A stretch of 5,977 bases of DNA from Clostridiales bacterium. GTDB taxonomy: Bacteria; Bacillota; Clostridia; Lachnospirales; Lachnospiraceae. How positions within the stretch are numbered: position 1 is the first letter of the stretch; each line of letters starts with the position of its first letter. Positions 5,300 through 5,977 of this stretch are shown here, piece by piece. The notes under the pieces were generated by a model. That model was not told the DNA's origin. It saw only the letters and a list, made by a program, of their open reading frames with translations, and ran no database searches. The position numbers were made by a program, and so were the translations under genes. The stretch covers positions 1-5,977 of the forward strand of contig JAHZHG010000062.1 of assembly GCA_019420425.1 (NCBI GenBank), given 5' to 3'.

Positions 5300-5833
5300 A
5301 TGAACAATTCAACATTCAAGGCCGGAAGCATACTCGGATGCCTTTGTGAGCTGCTTGTCGGCATTCTGCTGCTCATTAATCCCGCCGGATTTACCTCCGG
5401 TATCATTATCGCCCTCGGCGCTGTCCTGATTGCAGTGGGCATAAAAAATATCTTCCTCTATTTCCGTACAGATCCCCTCATTGCCGCAACGCAGCAGTGT
5501 CTGGTCAAAGGGCTGGTAGCCATTATCGCAGGGCTTTTCTGTATCCTTCGCTCCGACTGGTTTATCGCAACCTTCCCTCTGCTGACCATGCTGTACGGTG
5601 TGGTTATCCTGATCACCGGCGTGGCAAAAGTGCAATGGGCTATGGACCTTCGGCGAATGCATATCGATAAATGGTTTCTGGCTGCCCTTGGGGCTGTTCT
5701 GTCCATTCTGTTTGCTGTAGTCATTCTGATGAATCCCTTCAGTACCACGGCGGTGCTTTGGACCTTCGTCGCCATTTCCCTGATCATACAGGCAGTGCTG
5801 GATATCATTGCCCTGTTTTTCAACAGAGTCTGA
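5300..5833 (+). CDS. HdeD-family (DUF308) six-helix membrane protein
   Basis: A 177-residue, very hydrophobic protein with six predicted membrane segments at about 9-26, 32-54, 67-84, 89-110, 124-144 and 149-173. It shows the pairwise repeat pattern of DUF308: a helix ending in INPAGF or MNPFSTT, followed by a helix with many small and aliphatic residues. There is no cleavable signal peptide. E. coli HdeD takes part in acid resistance at high cell density, but the molecular activity of the family is not established, so no reaction is assigned. The gene is divergent from TetR-B across a 196-bp intergenic region that holds promoters for both and the TetR-B palindrome. The palindrome lies about 75 bp upstream of the predicted promoter of this gene, so direct repression through it is less certain than autoregulation of TetR-B. 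A strong hairpin follows the stop. Confidence 0.88.
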   Translation: MNNSTFKAGSILGCLCELLVGILLLINPAGFTSGIIIALGAVLIAVGIKNIFLYFRTDPLIAATQQCLVKGLVAIIAGLFCILRSDWFIATFPLLTMLYGVVILITGVAKVQWAMDLRRMHIDKWFLAALGAVLSILFAVVILMNPFSTTAVLWTFVAISLIIQAVLDIIALFFNRV

Positions 5834-5847
5834 AAACGGTCTCAGCT

Positions 5848-5890
5848 AATGCAGCGGAACGGTATCCCCATTCCGCTGCATTGTCTCTTT
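5848..5890 (+). terminator. Hairpin terminator after the HdeD-like gene
   Basis: AATGCAGCGGAA (5848-5859) pairs perfectly with TTCCGCTGCATT (5871-5882) over 12 bp around an 11-nt loop, 14 bp after the stop codon. A poor T-rich stretch (GTCTCTTT) follows. The stem is strong but the U tract is imperfect; the minus direction has no T run at all. Confidence 0.75.
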
Positions 5891-5892
5891 CA

Positions 5893-5976
5893 TCAAGCTT
5901 TCCAGGGGAAATCACCAGTATCTTCTCGCGCAATACGGCGTTTGATAATCATAATTGGAAATGGTGATTCCGCTCT
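5893..5976 (-). CDS. Possible 3' end of an unrecognised gene running in from the right edge
   Basis: One minus-strand frame is open from the window edge for 27 residues, including IMIIKRRIAREDTGDFPWKA, and ends in two consecutive TGA codons (5893-5895 and 5890-5892). Tandem stops and the lack of rare codons are mildly supportive, but 27 codons is too short to prove coding and I do not recognise the sequence. A second minus frame is open for 21 residues to 5912. If real, the gene would converge on the HdeD-like gene. Confidence 0.25.
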   Translation of the reverse strand, partial: RAESPFPIMIIKRRIAREDTGDFPWKA

Positions 5977-5977
5977 C

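Noticed and set aside
1..5977. CRISPR array, insertion sequence, tRNA, rRNA or attachment site
   Set aside because: No regularly spaced repeats, transposase motifs, terminal inverted repeats or cloverleaf/CCA-like structures were seen on either strand.

Overview
The window looks like a chromosomal stretch from a Gram-positive anaerobe of the Clostridia, most likely Lachnospiraceae-like. The reasons are the ATP-type PEP carboxykinase tail, a GC content that looks close to half, AGGAGG-type ribosome binding sites, near-consensus sigma-A promoters, and the protein families present. This placement is inference from protein style; no rRNA or tRNA is present to confirm it.

Layout. Positions 1-228 (+) are the last 75 codons of pckA, closed by a perfect hairpin at 251-278. 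From 319 to 5103 six genes lie on the minus strand. In transcription order they are: a TetR-family regulator (TetR-B, 4510-5103); a membrane-anchored SAM methyltransferase (MT-B, 3638-4438); a second TetR-family regulator (TetR-A, 2960-3565); a soluble SAM methyltransferase (MT-A, 2155-2847); a class I/II PLP aminotransferase broken by an internal out-of-frame deletion (1068-2167); and a maltose/galactoside-type sugar O-acetyltransferase (319-915). Divergent from TetR-B, an HdeD/DUF308-type six-helix membrane protein (5300-5833, +) ends at a 12-bp hairpin. The last ~95 bases hold at most the 3' end of an unrecognised minus-strand gene.

How the genes relate. The central block is two regulator-methyltransferase modules in tandem. 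TetR-B has a TTGAAA-17-TATAAT promoter with a perfect 8+8 palindrome just downstream of the -10, and an intrinsic terminator abutting its stop codon. TetR-A has a TTGACA-18-TATAAT promoter with an imperfect palindrome over the expected start site. Both look autoregulated. MT-A overlaps the aminotransferase start by 13 bases, and its last codons supply the aminotransferase ribosome binding site, so these two were translationally coupled. The substrates of the methyltransferases and the ligands of the regulators cannot be read from the sequence.

The points most worth checking are the aminotransferase deletion, which has a visible 8-bp micro-homology signature; the two tandem modules; the operator-like palindromes; and how MT-B is transcribed past the terminator. 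I do not see clear evidence for a wholly new biological system.
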